64,000 nucleotides of DNA from Rummeliibacillus sp963792445 (GTDB taxonomy: Bacteria; Bacillota; Bacilli; Bacillales_A; Planococcaceae). How positions within the stretch are numbered: the first letter of the stretch is position 1; each line of letters opens with the position of its first letter. Positions 35,693 through 43,952 of the stretch are shown here, piece after piece. Location: NCBI GenBank assembly GCA_963792445.1, contig CAWBWO010000002.1, positions 248,001 through 312,000 on the forward strand. Direction: 5' to 3'. The position numbers were made by a program, and so were the translations under genes. Below the pieces are notes generated by a model, which saw only the letters and a program-made list of their open reading frames with translations, was not told the origin of the DNA and made no database searches.

Positions 35693-36550
35693 TTAATTGT
35701 TTTCATAGTCTACATACTTACCGTAATCAGGCATAGCAATTTTTTCAAACTCTTTAACTAGTGTTTGTAAACTGTTTGTCAGCAATTCACCCATCATAGG
35801 TACTCCGTGCCCGGTAACAGCTACAGTAGGTTTCAATGCTTCTAACTTAATTATTGATTCTTTAGCAGTTTTCCAATCTGTAGTGAGATATCTCGGAGGT
35901 CCACTGATTTCCTGTTGTTGTGTTAAAACTTTAAACAAGTATTCTTGTTTAACAGTAATAAATGCATCCCCTGCTATTAATGCCCGGTCTTTTTCTCTAA
36001 AAAGGGAAACATGTCCAGGCGTATGTCCGGGTGTATGAATCCATTTAAAATTTGGCATATGAGGAATAGTTCCATCAGAAGGCAGTGCTTTTATATGATC
36101 CCCTAAATTAATTGGTTCATTAGGAAAGAAAGGAGACATTTTTGCTACCATGCCGCCTTCAACTGATGCGTCTGGCTCTGGATAACTTTTTTGACCTGTT
36201 AGAAATGGAATTTCTAACAGGTGTGCATAGACTGGAACCCTCCAATATTTAACTAAATCAATAACAGAACCAATATGATCAAAATGACCATGTGTTAAAA
36301 TGATTGCTTTTGGACGACTGTTTGCACCGAAGTACTTTTCAGTAACTGAAATTACCTCTTTTGCTGACCTTGGCATTCCTGTATCTACTAATACAAATTC
36401 CTTCATTTCTGGATTTCCAACTAAACAGATATTGACAATTTGGATAGTATAACAAATCAAGTCAGGCAATACCTCAATACCAACCCCGTTATTTATGGAA
36501 GTTACCGGGATATATTTATAATCACTTCCGTAATTTAAATCGTTATCCAT
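35693..36550 (-). CDS. metallo-beta-lactamase-fold hydrolase
   Basis: A 285-residue MBL-fold protein: LTHGHFDHIG (HxHxDH zinc motif), HTPGHTPGHVSLF, an AGDAF aspartate and the late TGHG histidine. All zinc ligands are present. ATG 36550 follows TAGGAG with an 8-base spacer. No signal peptide, so it is likely a cytosolic lactonase-, thioesterase- or glyoxalase-type enzyme; the substrate is unknown. It directly abuts the element 2 integrase remnant and may be acquired cargo. Confidence 0.8.
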   Translation of the reverse strand: MDNDLNYGSDYKYIPVTSINNGVGIEVLPDLICYTIQIVNICLVGNPEMKEFVLVDTGMPRSAKEVISVTEKYFGANSRPKAIILTHGHFDHIGSVIDLVKYWRVPVYAHLLEIPFLTGQKSYPEPDASVEGGMVAKMSPFFPNEPINLGDHIKALPSDGTIPHMPNFKWIHTPGHTPGHVSLFREKDRALIAGDAFITVKQEYLFKVLTQQQEISGPPRYLTTDWKTAKESIIKLEALKPTVAVTGHGVPMMGELLTNSLQTLVKEFEKIAMPDYGKYVDYENN

Positions 36551-36824
36551 TATTCTCACTCCTACAAAAGCTAGTTCAAGTTATTGTTTCCATGCAGAAG
36601 CAAAATATTTAAAAAATCGTGAATCAATTTAATAGGCGTTTTTCTAGCTTCTTTTGTACTCCCTTAATTAAGTGGAATAAAATAGGGATATTGTTTAAGT
36701 TAAGGGTGATGTTTCCTTAGATTATTTGTTTCATCAAGATTAGAGCAAATCATAGATTCTAAATATCAATGGTGATATGATAATGTTTATATTGAGTATT
36801 CTTTATAGAAGGGTATGAAGGCTA
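36551..36824. other. intergenic region between MBL gene and busR-like gene
   Basis: About 270 bases. It contains CCCTTAA (36660) and TTAAGGG (36700) as a loose inverted repeat. No third att copy and no convincing ORF were found. Confidence 0.4.
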
Positions 36825-37469
36825 ATGCCTGAAATCGAAAAAAAAACGAAAATTAAGCAATCTAAATATCAAATTATTGCTGCTGATATTGCCTCTAAAA
36901 TAGTGGAAAATAAATACCGAATTGGTGAAAGAATATATGCCAGATCGTCTTTAGCAAGTCAATATGGTGTGTCTTCAGAAACGGCACGTCGCGCGATGGC
37001 AGTGCTACATGATTTAGAAATTGTAGAGACATCAAAAGGTTCGGGGGTTATTATAAAATCTTACGAAAACGCTGCAAAGTTTGTGCACCAATTACAAGAT
37101 GTACAATCAGTAAAAGAAGTGCAGCATGAGATGTTAGATAGCATTGTGCAGCAAAAGCAAGAACTTGAAAAGCTAGAATCCTTGGCAAAGGAATTAGTAA
37201 GTCGTACGGATCGTTTCCATTCACTTAATCCGTTTGTACCTTTCCAAGTAACCATTACAAGAGAATGCGCCTATTTAGGAAAGACGATTCAAGACTTAAA
37301 TTTTTGGCAAAATACAACGGCGACAATCGTTGGCATTAAAAGAGGACAGGAAATCTTACTATCACCAGGTCCTTACGCTTCATTGCATGAATATGACGTG
37401 ATTTATTTCATCGGAAATGAACAATGTGTAGATACAGTTCAAAATTTCCTTTATCAAAAGAATAAATAA
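36825..37469 (+). CDS. GntR-type regulator with RCK_C domain (BusR-like, probable c-di-AMP sensor)
   Basis: A 214-residue protein with an N-terminal GntR winged helix (YQIIAADIASKIVENKYRIG, then LASQYGVSSETARRAMAVL), a helical linker (about 85-125) and a C-terminal TrkA_C/RCK_C domain (IVGIKRGQEILLSPGPYASL to YDVIYFIG). This is the BusR architecture. In streptococci and Lactococcus BusR binds cyclic di-AMP and represses a betaine transporter. Here it precedes a complete OpuA-type transporter with its own terminator between. Cyclic-di-AMP sensing is inferred from architecture and context. Confidence 0.8.
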   Translation: MPEIEKKTKIKQSKYQIIAADIASKIVENKYRIGERIYARSSLASQYGVSSETARRAMAVLHDLEIVETSKGSGVIIKSYENAAKFVHQLQDVQSVKEVQHEMLDSIVQQKQELEKLESLAKELVSRTDRFHSLNPFVPFQVTITRECAYLGKTIQDLNFWQNTTATIVGIKRGQEILLSPGPYASLHEYDVIYFIGNEQCVDTVQNFLYQKNK

Positions 37470-37497
37470 ACGTTTTTGAAAAATAAAATACTTTTGT

Positions 37498-37535
37498 AAA
37501 GGTAATCTAAATAAAAATTTAGATTACCTTTTTTT
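37498..37535 (+). terminator. terminator after the BusR-like gene
   Basis: A 14-bp stem AAAGGTAATCTAAA/TTTAGATTACCTTT, T7. It separates the regulator transcript from the transporter operon. Confidence 0.9.
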
Positions 37536-37645
37536 ATAAAATTTTTCACTCAAAATCTTCTTGAGGAATGCTGAATTCCTGCTTGAAAAAGTAAAAGACA
37601 AAGCAATGTGTTTATTTAGCTATTTATTTAGTTAAAGGAAGCTAT

Positions 37646-37689
37646 TTGACTAAAGTAACAACCTAGTGTTAATATTAAGTTGTTACTTT
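37646..37689 (+). promoter_or_regulatory. opuA promoter with long inverted-repeat operator
   Basis: TTGACT (37646-37651), 18-base spacer, TAATAT (37670-37675). A perfect 11-bp inverted repeat AAAGTAACAAC (37652-37662) / GTTGTTACTTT (37679-37689), 16 bases apart, begins right after the -35 and ends just after the -10. It is ideally placed for repression by the BusR-like protein. Confidence 0.65.
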
Positions 37690-37744
37690 GCGCTAAAGCA
37701 TAATTTGCTTATAAATAGAAAATATTTTTTTAGGGGAGATATAT

Positions 37745-38944
37745 TTGGAAAAACTTAAAATTGATCATGTAAGTAAAGTATTTGGAAAGCATGTAAATCA
37801 AGCACTCGCTTTAGTTCAAAAAGGAATTTCAAAAAGTGAAATATTGAACAAAACAGGAGCGACTGTTGGTGTATATGATGCTAGTTTTACAGTGAATGAA
37901 GGTGAAATCTTCGTAATTATGGGTTTATCCGGTAGTGGTAAGTCAACGCTTGTTCGATTAATAAATAGATTAATAGAACCTACCAACGGTAATATTTTTA
38001 TAGATGGAGAGAATATCTCAAAAATGCATAAAGAACAATTACGAAAAGTTCGTAGAGAGAAAATCAATATGGTATTCCAAAACTTCGGTTTATTCCCTCA
38101 TCAAACAATATTGCAAAATACTGAGTATGGATTAGAAGTTCGTGGGGTACCAAAAGAAGAACGTAGAAAAAAGGCAGAGCAGGCTTTAGAAAATGCAGGG
38201 TTACTAGACTTCAAAGATCAATATCCAAATCAATTGTCTGGTGGGATGCAACAACGAGTTGGTTTAGCAAGAGCGCTTGCGAATAATCCAGATATATTAT
38301 TGATGGACGAAGCATTTTCAGCTCTAGATCCTCTTATTCGAAAAGGCATGCAAGATGAACTATTGGATTTACAAACAACGATGAAGAAAACAATCATCTT
38401 TATCACGCACGACTTGAACGAGGCACTCCGAATTGGAGACCGAATCGCTATTATGAAGGATGGTCAAATCATACAAATTGGAACAGGTGAAGAGATATTA
38501 ACAAATCCAGCAAATGAATATGTTCGTAATTTCGTAGAAGATGTTGATCGTTCGAAGGTTCTTACAGCAGAAAATATCATGATTCGTCCGATCACTGTAA
38601 ATGTTGAACAAGACGGTCCAAAAGTGGCGCTTGCTCGGATGCGTCAAGAGGAAGTTAGTATGCTTGTTGCTACTGACCGGGAACGTAAAATAAGAGGTTA
38701 TATTACAGCAGATGATGCTTTGGAATCTGCTAAACGTGGAGATAAGAGTATTAAGGGAATTGTTCATTCAGATATTGTGACTGTTGATCACGATACACTT
38801 ATCCAAGATGTTTTTAATATTATCTATGATGCTCCAACACCAGTTGCGGTAATGAAGAACAGCAAACTTATTGGAATATTGATTAAGGGAGTTGTTATTG
38901 AAGCATTAGCAAAAGATAGTGAGGGGGCATTAGTACATGAGTAA
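37745..38944 (+). CDS. opuAA: glycine betaine/carnitine/choline ABC transporter, ATP-binding subunit
   Basis: A 399-residue ATPase with Walker A GLSGSGKST, signature LSGGMQQR, Walker B ILLMDEAFSALD and switch His in FITHDLNEA, followed by two CBS domains at the C-terminus (about 280-395). CBS-tethered ATPases of the OpuA/ProV class respond to ionic strength or cyclic di-AMP. TTG 37745 follows GGGGAG. The stop overlaps the permease start by 8 bases. Confidence 0.9.
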   Translation: MEKLKIDHVSKVFGKHVNQALALVQKGISKSEILNKTGATVGVYDASFTVNEGEIFVIMGLSGSGKSTLVRLINRLIEPTNGNIFIDGENISKMHKEQLRKVRREKINMVFQNFGLFPHQTILQNTEYGLEVRGVPKEERRKKAEQALENAGLLDFKDQYPNQLSGGMQQRVGLARALANNPDILLMDEAFSALDPLIRKGMQDELLDLQTTMKKTIIFITHDLNEALRIGDRIAIMKDGQIIQIGTGEEILTNPANEYVRNFVEDVDRSKVLTAENIMIRPITVNVEQDGPKVALARMRQEEVSMLVATDRERKIRGYITADDALESAKRGDKSIKGIVHSDIVTVDHDTLIQDVFNIIYDAPTPVAVMKNSKLIGILIKGVVIEALAKDSEGALVHE

Positions 38945-39800
38945 TTATTTAGATCAAGTTTCAAAAATACCAGTTGCAAAATGGACACAAAGCGCAATGG
39001 ACTTTGTGACCAATCATTTTTCTGGAATGTTTGACACACTGCAAGCAATTGGCCAAATAACAATGAATTCTATTACGGATTTCTTGATGATCGTACCACC
39101 AGTTCTTTTTATAGTAATCATTATGTTACTAGCATTTTTTGCTTCAGGAAAGAAAATAGGTTTAGCAATCTTCTCGATGATTGGTTTGTTATTTATCTAC
39201 AACCAGAACTTATGGGAAGAGTTGATGAATACAATTACACTAGTATTATTCGCAAGTATTATATCAATAATAATAGGTATTCCCATTGGGATATTAATGT
39301 CGAAAAGTAAATTAGTAGAGAGTATCATGAAACCAATCTTAGACTTTATGCAAACAATGCCTGGTTTCGTCTATTTAATTCCAGCTGTTGCCTTTTTCGG
39401 CATAGGAGTTGTACCAGGAGTATTTGCTTCTATAATCTTCGCTATTCCACCAACAATCCGATTTACGAACCTCGGTATAAAACAAGTTCCAAAAGAGCTA
39501 ATCGAAGCATCTGAATCGTTCGGTAGTACTTCTTTCCAGAAATTATTTAAAGTTGAACTTCCTCTTGCAAAATCCACAATTATGGCCGGAGTAAACCAAA
39601 CCGTTATGCTAGCACTTTCTATGGTTGTTATTGCTTCTATGATTGGTGCTCCAGGATTAGGACGCAAAGTATTGTCAGCTTTACAACGTGCACAAGTCGG
39701 AAATGGTTTTGTAGCAGGTTTATGTTTAGTAATCTTTGCCATAATAATTGACCGTCTAACTCAAAGTTTTAATAAGAAGAAATATGAACAAAAAGGGTGA
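38937..39800 (+). CDS. opuAB: glycine betaine ABC transporter, permease subunit
   Basis: A 287-residue membrane protein of the ProW/OpuAB type with an N-terminal amphipathic segment, about 6-7 hydrophobic helices, and the EAA-like loop (ELIEASESFGSTSFQKLFKV). ATG 38937 lies inside the end of opuAA. The substrate-binding lipoprotein follows immediately. Confidence 0.9.
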   Translation: MSNYLDQVSKIPVAKWTQSAMDFVTNHFSGMFDTLQAIGQITMNSITDFLMIVPPVLFIVIIMLLAFFASGKKIGLAIFSMIGLLFIYNQNLWEELMNTITLVLFASIISIIIGIPIGILMSKSKLVESIMKPILDFMQTMPGFVYLIPAVAFFGIGVVPGVFASIIFAIPPTIRFTNLGIKQVPKELIEASESFGSTSFQKLFKVELPLAKSTIMAGVNQTVMLALSMVVIASMIGAPGLGRKVLSALQRAQVGNGFVAGLCLVIFAIIIDRLTQSFNKKKYEQKG

Positions 39801-39804
39801 TTGG

Positions 39805-40677
39805 ATGAAACGGAGTAAAATAATAAAAGCGATTAGTTTAGCTGCGTGTATTGGATTAAGTTCTATTCTCGCAAGCTGCGATTTAGATTCAGTAAAGAGC
39901 AAACAAATTAATTTAGCATATGTCGAATGGGATACTGAAGTCGCCTCCACAAATGTAATTGGAAAAGTGTTAGAAAATATGGGGTATGATGTCCAACTTA
40001 CGCCACTAGATAACGCAATTATGTGGGAAGCCGTTTCTAAAGGTGAAGCAGATGCGATGGTAGGTGGTTGGTTACCAAATACTCATGCTGCCCAATATAA
40101 AAAATATAAAGATGATTTAGAAGATTTAGGTCCAAATTTAAAAGACGCCAAAATAGGATTTGTTGTACCTAAGTATATGAAGGAAAATTCGATAGAAGAT
40201 TTAAAAATGCAGGCAAATAGTACAATTACAGGTATTGAACCGGGAGCAGGCGTTGTTTCAGCAGCTGAAAAGGCTTTAAAAAGTTATGATAATTTAACTT
40301 CTTGGAATGTAAAAACATCCTCTTCAGGGGCCATGACTATTGAGCTCGGTAAAGCGATAAAAAATAAAGAAGATATCGTGATTACAGGGTGGTCACCACA
40401 CTGGATGTTCCAAAAATATGATTTAAAATATTTAAAAGATCCAAAAGGAGTTTTTGGTAAGTCAGAAAATATTCATACTTTTGCACGAAAATCACTAAAA
40501 AAAGACAAACCAGATGCTTATAAAGTTTTAAATCAATTTAACTGGTCTACTAAGGATATAGAAGGAATGATGCTAAAAATTTCAGAAGGGGAAGACCCTG
40601 AAGATGCAGCAGAAGAATGGATTAAAAAGAATCCAGAAAAGGTTGCAAGCTGGACTAAAGGTGTTACAGAGAAATAA
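39805..40677 (+). CDS. opuAC: glycine betaine ABC transporter, substrate-binding lipoprotein
   Basis: A 290-residue lipoprotein. The signal peptide ends in the lipobox SILASC (Cys at about residue 25). The OpuAC fold shows YVEWDTEVAS, GGWLPNTHA and TGWSPHWMFQKYDLKYL, whose tryptophans are expected to form the aromatic cage for quaternary ammonium ligands. ATG 39805 follows AAAGGGTGAT; the upstream ATG 39784 overlaps the permease and lacks a ribosome site. Specific ligand (betaine, carnitine or proline betaine) is not determinable. Confidence 0.9.
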   Translation: MKRSKIIKAISLAACIGLSSILASCDLDSVKSKQINLAYVEWDTEVASTNVIGKVLENMGYDVQLTPLDNAIMWEAVSKGEADAMVGGWLPNTHAAQYKKYKDDLEDLGPNLKDAKIGFVVPKYMKENSIEDLKMQANSTITGIEPGAGVVSAAEKALKSYDNLTSWNVKTSSSGAMTIELGKAIKNKEDIVITGWSPHWMFQKYDLKYLKDPKGVFGKSENIHTFARKSLKKDKPDAYKVLNQFNWSTKDIEGMMLKISEGEDPEDAAEEWIKKNPEKVASWTKGVTEK

Positions 40678-40746
40678 TGATCAATGTAAAACAAGAAGTC
40701 TTGTTCAGTAATCTTAGAAAATATTAAATTAAAATACAAAGTAATA

Positions 40747-40799
40747 GAAAAAAGCATCCAATTCTAATCTATTAAATAGAATAGAGTTGGATGCTTTTT
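40747..40799. terminator. bidirectional terminator between opuAC and lexA
   Basis: AAAAAGCATCCAA/TTGGATGCTTTTT with further inner pairing (TCTA/TAGA). It serves both convergent units. Confidence 0.88.
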
Positions 40800-40810
40800 C
40801 ATATAATTGA

Positions 40811-41425
40811 TTATTGAACATTACGATAAAGGCCTACTACTTTACCAAGTACAGAGACATTATCTACAATAATTGGTTCCATAGAAGAGTTTTCTGGTTG
40901 AAGACGGAAATAACCATCTTCTTTGTAAAAACGTTTAACAGTTGCTTCATTTTCTTCAGTCATTGCAACAACAATATCGCCATTGTTGGCTGTTGCTTGT
41001 TGTTTAACAATTACGTAATCACCATCTAAAATACCAGCTTCAATCATAGATTCTCCCATGATTTCAAGCATAAAGATATGGTCGTCGGAAGTCCCGTAAA
41101 AATCTGGGATTGGAAAATATTCTTCAATGTTTTCAATGGCGGTAATTGGCAAACCAGCAGTAACTTTCCCTACTAATGGTACATGAATGACACCTTGTTT
41201 TGAAATATTATCTTGGTCCAAAATTTCAATTGCGCGAGGTTTCGTTGGATCGCGACGAATAAGGCCCTTGCTTTCGAGTCTGTTTAAATGTCCGTGGACA
41301 GTAGAACTAGAAGCTAAACCAACAGCTTCCCCGATTTCTCGGACAGAAGGTGGGTACCCTTTTGTGCGAACTTCTTCTTTAATAAATTCTAGTATATCTT
41401 CTTGTCTTTTCGATACTTTTTTCAA
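40811..41425 (-). CDS. lexA: LexA SOS repressor
   Basis: A 204-residue repressor. The winged HTH has GYPPSVREIGEAVGLASSSTVHGHL. The Ala-Gly cleavage site is in KVTAGLPI, and the catalytic Ser (MGESMIEAG) and Lys (YVIVKQQA) are present. TTG 41425 lies six bases after AGAGGTG and gives MKKVSKRQEDIL; a GTG at 41434 would overlap the ribosome site. It diverges from yneA. Confidence 0.95.
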   Translation of the reverse strand: MKKVSKRQEDILEFIKEEVRTKGYPPSVREIGEAVGLASSSTVHGHLNRLESKGLIRRDPTKPRAIEILDQDNISKQGVIHVPLVGKVTAGLPITAIENIEEYFPIPDFYGTSDDHIFMLEIMGESMIEAGILDGDYVIVKQQATANNGDIVVAMTEENEATVKRFYKEDGYFRLQPENSSMEPIIVDNVSVLGKVVGLYRNVQ

Positions 41426-41468
41426 TCCAATCACCTCTTATCTTAGTTCTTCTTAAATTGTTAAATTT

Positions 41469-41497
41469 AGTATAACATTAGCGAACAAACAATGCAA
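41469..41497 (-). promoter_or_regulatory. lexA promoter
   Basis: On the minus strand TTGCAT (41497-41492), 17-base spacer, TATACT (41474-41469) with an extended TG. The -35 is overlapped by LexA box A. Confidence 0.65.
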
Positions 41498-41574
41498 ACA
41501 TAAGTTCGAGAAAGCGGTTGACAAAAACAAATGTTCGTTTTATATTGGGAACATATATTCCGAACAAACATTCG
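41495..41574. promoter_or_regulatory. four LexA boxes and yneA promoter between lexA and yneA
   Basis: Boxes with form CGAAC-N4-GTTCG, each with one or more mismatches: CAAACATAAGTTCG (41495-41508), AAAACAAATGTTCG (41524-41537), GGAACATATATTCC (41548-41561) and CGAACAAACATTCG (41561-41574). The yneA promoter TTGACA (41518-41523), 17, TATATT (41541-41546) has the second box inside its spacer. Confidence 0.8.
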
Positions 41575-41591
41575 ATGAAGGGGAGATTCAC

Positions 41592-41912
41592 ATGAATTGG
41601 GTTAAAAGAAATCAAAACACAACACTACTATTCGCAATTGTTATCATTGGCATGATTATACTATTCGTATCAAATAGAGACATCACTTCTTATGCAAAAA
41701 TTGAAATAGAACAAGGGGATACACTTTGGTCATTATCCGATAAATATAAAGGGAATCTGACAAATGACGAATGGGTTCGTCTAGTGAAAAATGAGAACAA
41801 TATGATTGACGATAAAATTATAGCTGGTCATACTTTAAGTATTCCTGAATACAACAAGACAATTTCAAATGATAAGGGAATAGAAGTGGCGAGTGAAGAT
41901 AATGGTAAATAA
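41592..41912 (+). CDS. yneA: YneA, SOS cell-division suppressor
   Basis: A 106-residue protein with one N-terminal transmembrane helix (TLLFAIVIIGMIILFV) and an extracytoplasmic LysM domain (IEIEQGDTLWSLSDKYKG to HTLSIPEY). In Bacillus YneA blocks division after DNA damage. It is controlled by the LexA boxes upstream and overlaps yneB. Confidence 0.92.
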   Translation: MNWVKRNQNTTLLFAIVIIGMIILFVSNRDITSYAKIEIEQGDTLWSLSDKYKGNLTNDEWVRLVKNENNMIDDKIIAGHTLSIPEYNKTISNDKGIEVASEDNGK

Positions 41913-42558
41913 AAAAGCAGTTCTGTATTGTAGAGTAAGTACAGAAAAAGAAACACAAGATACATCATTGGAAAGGCAAGAGATAGAGTTAAGAGAATTT
42001 GCTGCAACTAAAGATTATGAAGTTGCTGAAGTTTTTACTGATCGACATAGTGGGTATGACATAGAACGTGAAGGATTATTGGACTTACTAGAATATGTAA
42101 AAGATTATCAAATTCATACTTTATTTGTTCAAGATGAGACACGCTTAGGTCGTGGAAATGGCCGCATGGCTGTGCTACATTTATTGCAAAAAATGAACGT
42201 TGATATATTTACATTAAGTGATTCTGGTAATATTCAATTGAATGAAATGGATACTATGCTTCTTGAAATTTTAGCACTTGTGGAAGAATACCAACGGAAA
42301 TTACATAATGCCAAAATAAGGCGGGGCATGAAGCGTGCTGTTGAAAATGGCTACAGGCCAGAAAATAATTTGAAGGATCGAGGAAATCCTGAAGGAAGAG
42401 AAAGAATTGATGTACCAATTGACCAAATCGTAAGCCTTAGACAAAAGGGCATGACGTTTGAAGAAATTACAGCAACGCTAAAAGGACTAGGCTTTCAAAT
42501 CAGCAAAGCAACGATTCATAGACGTTATAAAGAATATGAAGAGGAAAGTAAAAAGTAA
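41902..42558 (+). CDS. yneB: YneB resolvase-like serine recombinase
   Basis: A 218-residue protein with an N-terminal resolvase domain (LYCRVSTEKE with catalytic Ser; VQDETRLGRG) and a C-terminal HTH-like region (TFEEITATLKGLGFQISKAT). ATG 41902 matches the family start and overlaps yneA by 11 bases; it belongs to the SOS operon lexA-yneA-yneB as in B. subtilis. It is a chromosomal housekeeping gene, not a mobile-element recombinase. Confidence 0.9.
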   Translation: MVNKKAVLYCRVSTEKETQDTSLERQEIELREFAATKDYEVAEVFTDRHSGYDIEREGLLDLLEYVKDYQIHTLFVQDETRLGRGNGRMAVLHLLQKMNVDIFTLSDSGNIQLNEMDTMLLEILALVEEYQRKLHNAKIRRGMKRAVENGYRPENNLKDRGNPEGRERIDVPIDQIVSLRQKGMTFEEITATLKGLGFQISKATIHRRYKEYEEESKK

Positions 42559-42599
42559 ATTTAAATATACATTCGAAAATTATATTATTTGATGTAAAA

Positions 42600-42639
42600 A
42601 ACAGTCGTACCACTTTTCGTTTAGGTACGGCTGTTTTTT
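42600..42639 (+). terminator. terminator after yneB
   Basis: AACAGTCGTACC/GGTACGGCTGTT stem (one T-G), T6. Confidence 0.85.
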
Positions 42640-42780
42640 ATCATCAAAATACTTTGTTCATAAAGAATATAGATTCCTTTCTTTAAATCTTCTAACGATG
42701 CATAGGCATAAGAAAGACGAATATGAATGAGAATCATTAGGGTTATAGATATAACAAACTTGAGAAAAAGTACTTGTCCC
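42621..42780 (-). pseudogene. C-terminal remnant of a PLP aminotransferase (MocR-type)
   Basis: The minus strand reads IHIRLSYAYASLEDLKKGIY then ILYEQSILMIKNSRT and a stop. This is the typical end of fold-type I aminotransferases and MocR regulators (RLSFAYAS-EDL-GI). Upstream the frame breaks near 42720, and only fragments such as GTSTFSQ remain. It lies divergent to the LysE gene, where a MocR-type regulator could have sat. Confidence 0.5.
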
Positions 42781-42882
42781 ATAATTCATTTGCATTTTAA
42801 AATTGGATGGGTAAAATAGGAACCAATTGAACCTTTCCGTATTTTTATAACATAGTACGATAGAAAATAGAAGGGGGAAGAA

Positions 42883-43485
42883 ATGGACGCTTTTATTCAT
42901 GGGTTTATTTTAGCATTTGGTTTAATCTTGCCATTAGGTGTGCAAAATGTTTTTGTTTTTTCTCAAGGTGGTACGCAACCCACGATATTGAAAGCATTGC
43001 CAGCAACTTTAACTGCAGCCATATCAGATACTCTATTAATTATTTTAGCGGTATTCGGAATTTCTATGATTGTTTTCCAATTTGAATGGATTCGAATCTT
43101 TCTACTAATCGGAGGAATAATCTTTTTATTCTATATGGGTAAATTTTTATGGAGCTCTAGTTCTGCAAGTTTTAAGGAAGATCAAGCATTACCTATGAAA
43201 AAGCAGATTCTCTTTGCATTATCTGTATCCTTATTGAATCCACATGCATTATTGGATACAATCGGCGTAATTGGTACAAGTGCATTAAAATATGTTGGAA
43301 AGGATCAACTATATTTTACATTGGCATGTATTAGTGTTTCATGGGTGTGGTTTCTAGGTCTAATGATTATAGGGGCACTTATGAAAAAATTACATATTTC
43401 GAAAACAGTTTTTAACCTTTTCAATAAACTTTCTGCACTATTTATATGGGGCACAGCAATTTATTTATTGATCAGTTTGTTTTAG
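42883..43485 (+). CDS. LysE/ArgO family amino-acid exporter
   Basis: A 200-residue membrane protein with about six helices. The family motif is GLILPLGVQNVFVFSQG at the N-terminus, with NPHALLDTIGVIG in the middle. ATG 42883 follows AGAAGGGGG. LysE-type carriers export basic amino acids; the substrate here is not determined. An aminotransferase remnant lies divergently upstream. Confidence 0.88.
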   Translation: MDAFIHGFILAFGLILPLGVQNVFVFSQGGTQPTILKALPATLTAAISDTLLIILAVFGISMIVFQFEWIRIFLLIGGIIFLFYMGKFLWSSSSASFKEDQALPMKKQILFALSVSLLNPHALLDTIGVIGTSALKYVGKDQLYFTLACISVSWVWFLGLMIIGALMKKLHISKTVFNLFNKLSALFIWGTAIYLLISLF

Positions 43486-43543
43486 TAATTTACCATTCAT
43501 TTTGGTATTTACTTTTTTAGAAAGTTCCAAGTATTTTTGTAGA

Positions 43544-43582
43544 CAAAAAAAGCTTTAGGCTTGCGCTTGGAGCTTTTTTTTC
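43544..43582. terminator. terminator after the LysE gene
   Basis: AAAGCT/AGCTTT hairpin with A7 before and T8 after. Confidence 0.7.
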
Positions 43583-43622
43583 ATACCTTTATAGTAGTGT
43601 AGTTATGAAAGGTGTGTTAAAC

Positions 43623-43859
43623 GTGTTACCAAAAGAAAAAATTCAGCGTATTAACTATTTAGCAAAAAAATCAAAAGAAACAGGTTTAACGATGGAAGAA
43701 GCAAAAGAACAATCAGCACTTCGAAAAGAATATTTGGATACATTCCGTGAATCAATGCGAGGAACAATTGAAAATGTACGTATTTTTGATCCGAATGGGG
43801 ATGAAGTCACTCCAGAAAAATTGCGTGCAAAACAACAAAGAAACAAACCATTAAATTAA
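43623..43859 (+). CDS. ynzC: YnzC (DUF896/UPF0291)
   Basis: A 78-residue helical protein with LRKEYLDTFRESMRGTIENV and a PNGDEVTPEKL end. GTG 43623 is chosen: AAAGGTG lies 8 bases upstream and it gives MLPKEKIQRIN, the family start. An upstream ATG at 43605 overlaps that ribosome site. Belongs to the lexA-yneA-yneB-ynzC-tkt neighbourhood. Function is not firmly known. Confidence 0.9.
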   Translation: MLPKEKIQRINYLAKKSKETGLTMEEAKEQSALRKEYLDTFRESMRGTIENVRIFDPNGDEVTPEKLRAKQQRNKPLN

Positions 43860-43952
43860 CTGAACAATTGAATAAAAAGCATTGTGTTATGAAAGAATGT
43901 TGACTAAACTGTAATAGAATAATATTTTGCTTTATGAAAGGATGTCTACTAA

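Noticed and set aside
41902..42558. Serine recombinase as sign of a mobile element
   Set aside because: This is yneB, a conserved member of the lexA-yneA SOS operon; no element ends surround it.
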